Source: Mantamonas sphyraenae (Eukaryota; CRuMs; Mantamonadidae). From it: a DNA stretch of 64,000 nt. The position numbers were made by a program, and so were the translations under genes. This document shows, in pieces, positions 63,827 through 64,000 of the stretch. The notes below the pieces were generated by a model. That model did not search any database. It was not told the origin of the DNA and worked only from the letters and a program-made list of their open reading frames with translations. The stretch's first letter is position 1, and each line of letters begins with the position of its first letter. The stretch lies in assembly GCA_026936335.1 (NCBI GenBank), contig JAPMXV010000069.1:62001-126000 (forward strand), given 5' to 3'.

Positions 63827-64000
63827 ATGAGCACGGGTCGCGTGAAACATGGGTTTGGAGTGGATGGGTTGCGTTCGTTGGTGTTGCCTGTGCTGTCGGC
63901 TGGGCGCCAAAGCAGCGGGATTGTACATAGGTACCCGCGTGTGCTTGGCATGGATGTGGGGGATCGGCGTGTGGGGCTGGCCATGTCCGACCCCAGTGCC
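63827..64000 (+). CDS. YqgF/RuvX-like Holliday-junction-resolvase-fold protein, 5' part only
   Basis: The first 58 codons of a gene that continues past the window. After an N-terminal extension of about 35 residues (Ser, Arg, Gly, Val), the sequence reads RVLGMDVGDRRVGLAMSD. The GxDxGxxRxGxAxSD pattern is the first strand and active-site start of the YqgF/RuvX family, an RNase H-like nuclease that in bacteria matures 16S rRNA. The aspartate in MDVGD is the expected catalytic residue. The extension could be an organellar targeting peptide, in line with organelle homologues in plants. The ATG at 63827 is the first in this frame; other exons cannot be seen. Confidence 0.75.
   Translation, partial: MSTGRVKHGFGVDGLRSLVLPVLSAGRQSSGIVHRYPRVLGMDVGDRRVGLAMSDPSA

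Overview
The window is nuclear DNA of a gene-dense unicellular eukaryote. The genes carry short spliceosomal introns with GT donors and AG acceptors. Most introns have a CTGAC or CTCAC element, very often CTGACAC, some 15-70 bases before the acceptor and no long pyrimidine tract. TAA, TAG and TGA all end genes, so the standard code fits. An ARMH1-type protein and a protein with an axonemal-dynein-light-chain-like domain point to a flagellated protist. Squalene synthase, a sucrose/SLC45-type transporter, dihydropteridine reductase and a 7TM-kinase fusion fit a free-living heterotroph. I cannot place the lineage more precisely.

Layout: about 30 protein genes, mostly alternating in strand so that divergent pairs share very short upstream regions. 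In order: 0-2.7 kb, a purine-rich stretch and one unrecognised gene; 2.8-10.7 kb, ARMH1-like, ATP23, a small EDPW protein, aspartate dehydrogenase, a membrane-anchored beta-adaptin-appendage-like protein and an RNF126/RNF115-type RING protein; 10.8-17.3 kb, a giant INCENP with 20 copies of an RRRTRASM-type repeat; 17.5-26.9 kb, SUT-like transporter, secreted Cys-rich protein, COMMD protein, fructose-1,6-bisphosphatase, NOLC1/SRP40-like protein, squalene synthase, TatD nuclease; 27-40 kb, DDX52/ROK1 helicase, 7TM-TKL kinase, DHHC acyltransferase, C2/ARM protein, RA-like protein, polytopic membrane protein; 40-52.5 kb, tandem HSF-domain protein, Rab5-like GTPase, flagellar-type coiled-coil protein, a divergent pair of ABCG half-transporters; 52.5-64 kb, a very large secreted cationic repeat protein, a membrane-anchored ectoprotein, an EED-like WD40 protein, dihydropteridine reductase, and the 5' end of a YqgF/RuvX-like gene cut by the window edge.

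The neighbours do not form one pathway; this looks like ordinary eukaryotic gene order with compact shared promoters. Three genes (INCENP, the cationic secreted protein, the EED-like protein) need a one-base shift to keep an otherwise obvious frame, and the ectoprotein may need one or two. All lie in GC-rich contexts, so assembly indels are the simplest explanation. The most novel items are the INCENP repeat array, the secreted cationic repeat protein, the membrane-tethered adaptin appendage domain, the 7TM-kinase fusion and the tandem HSF-fold protein.
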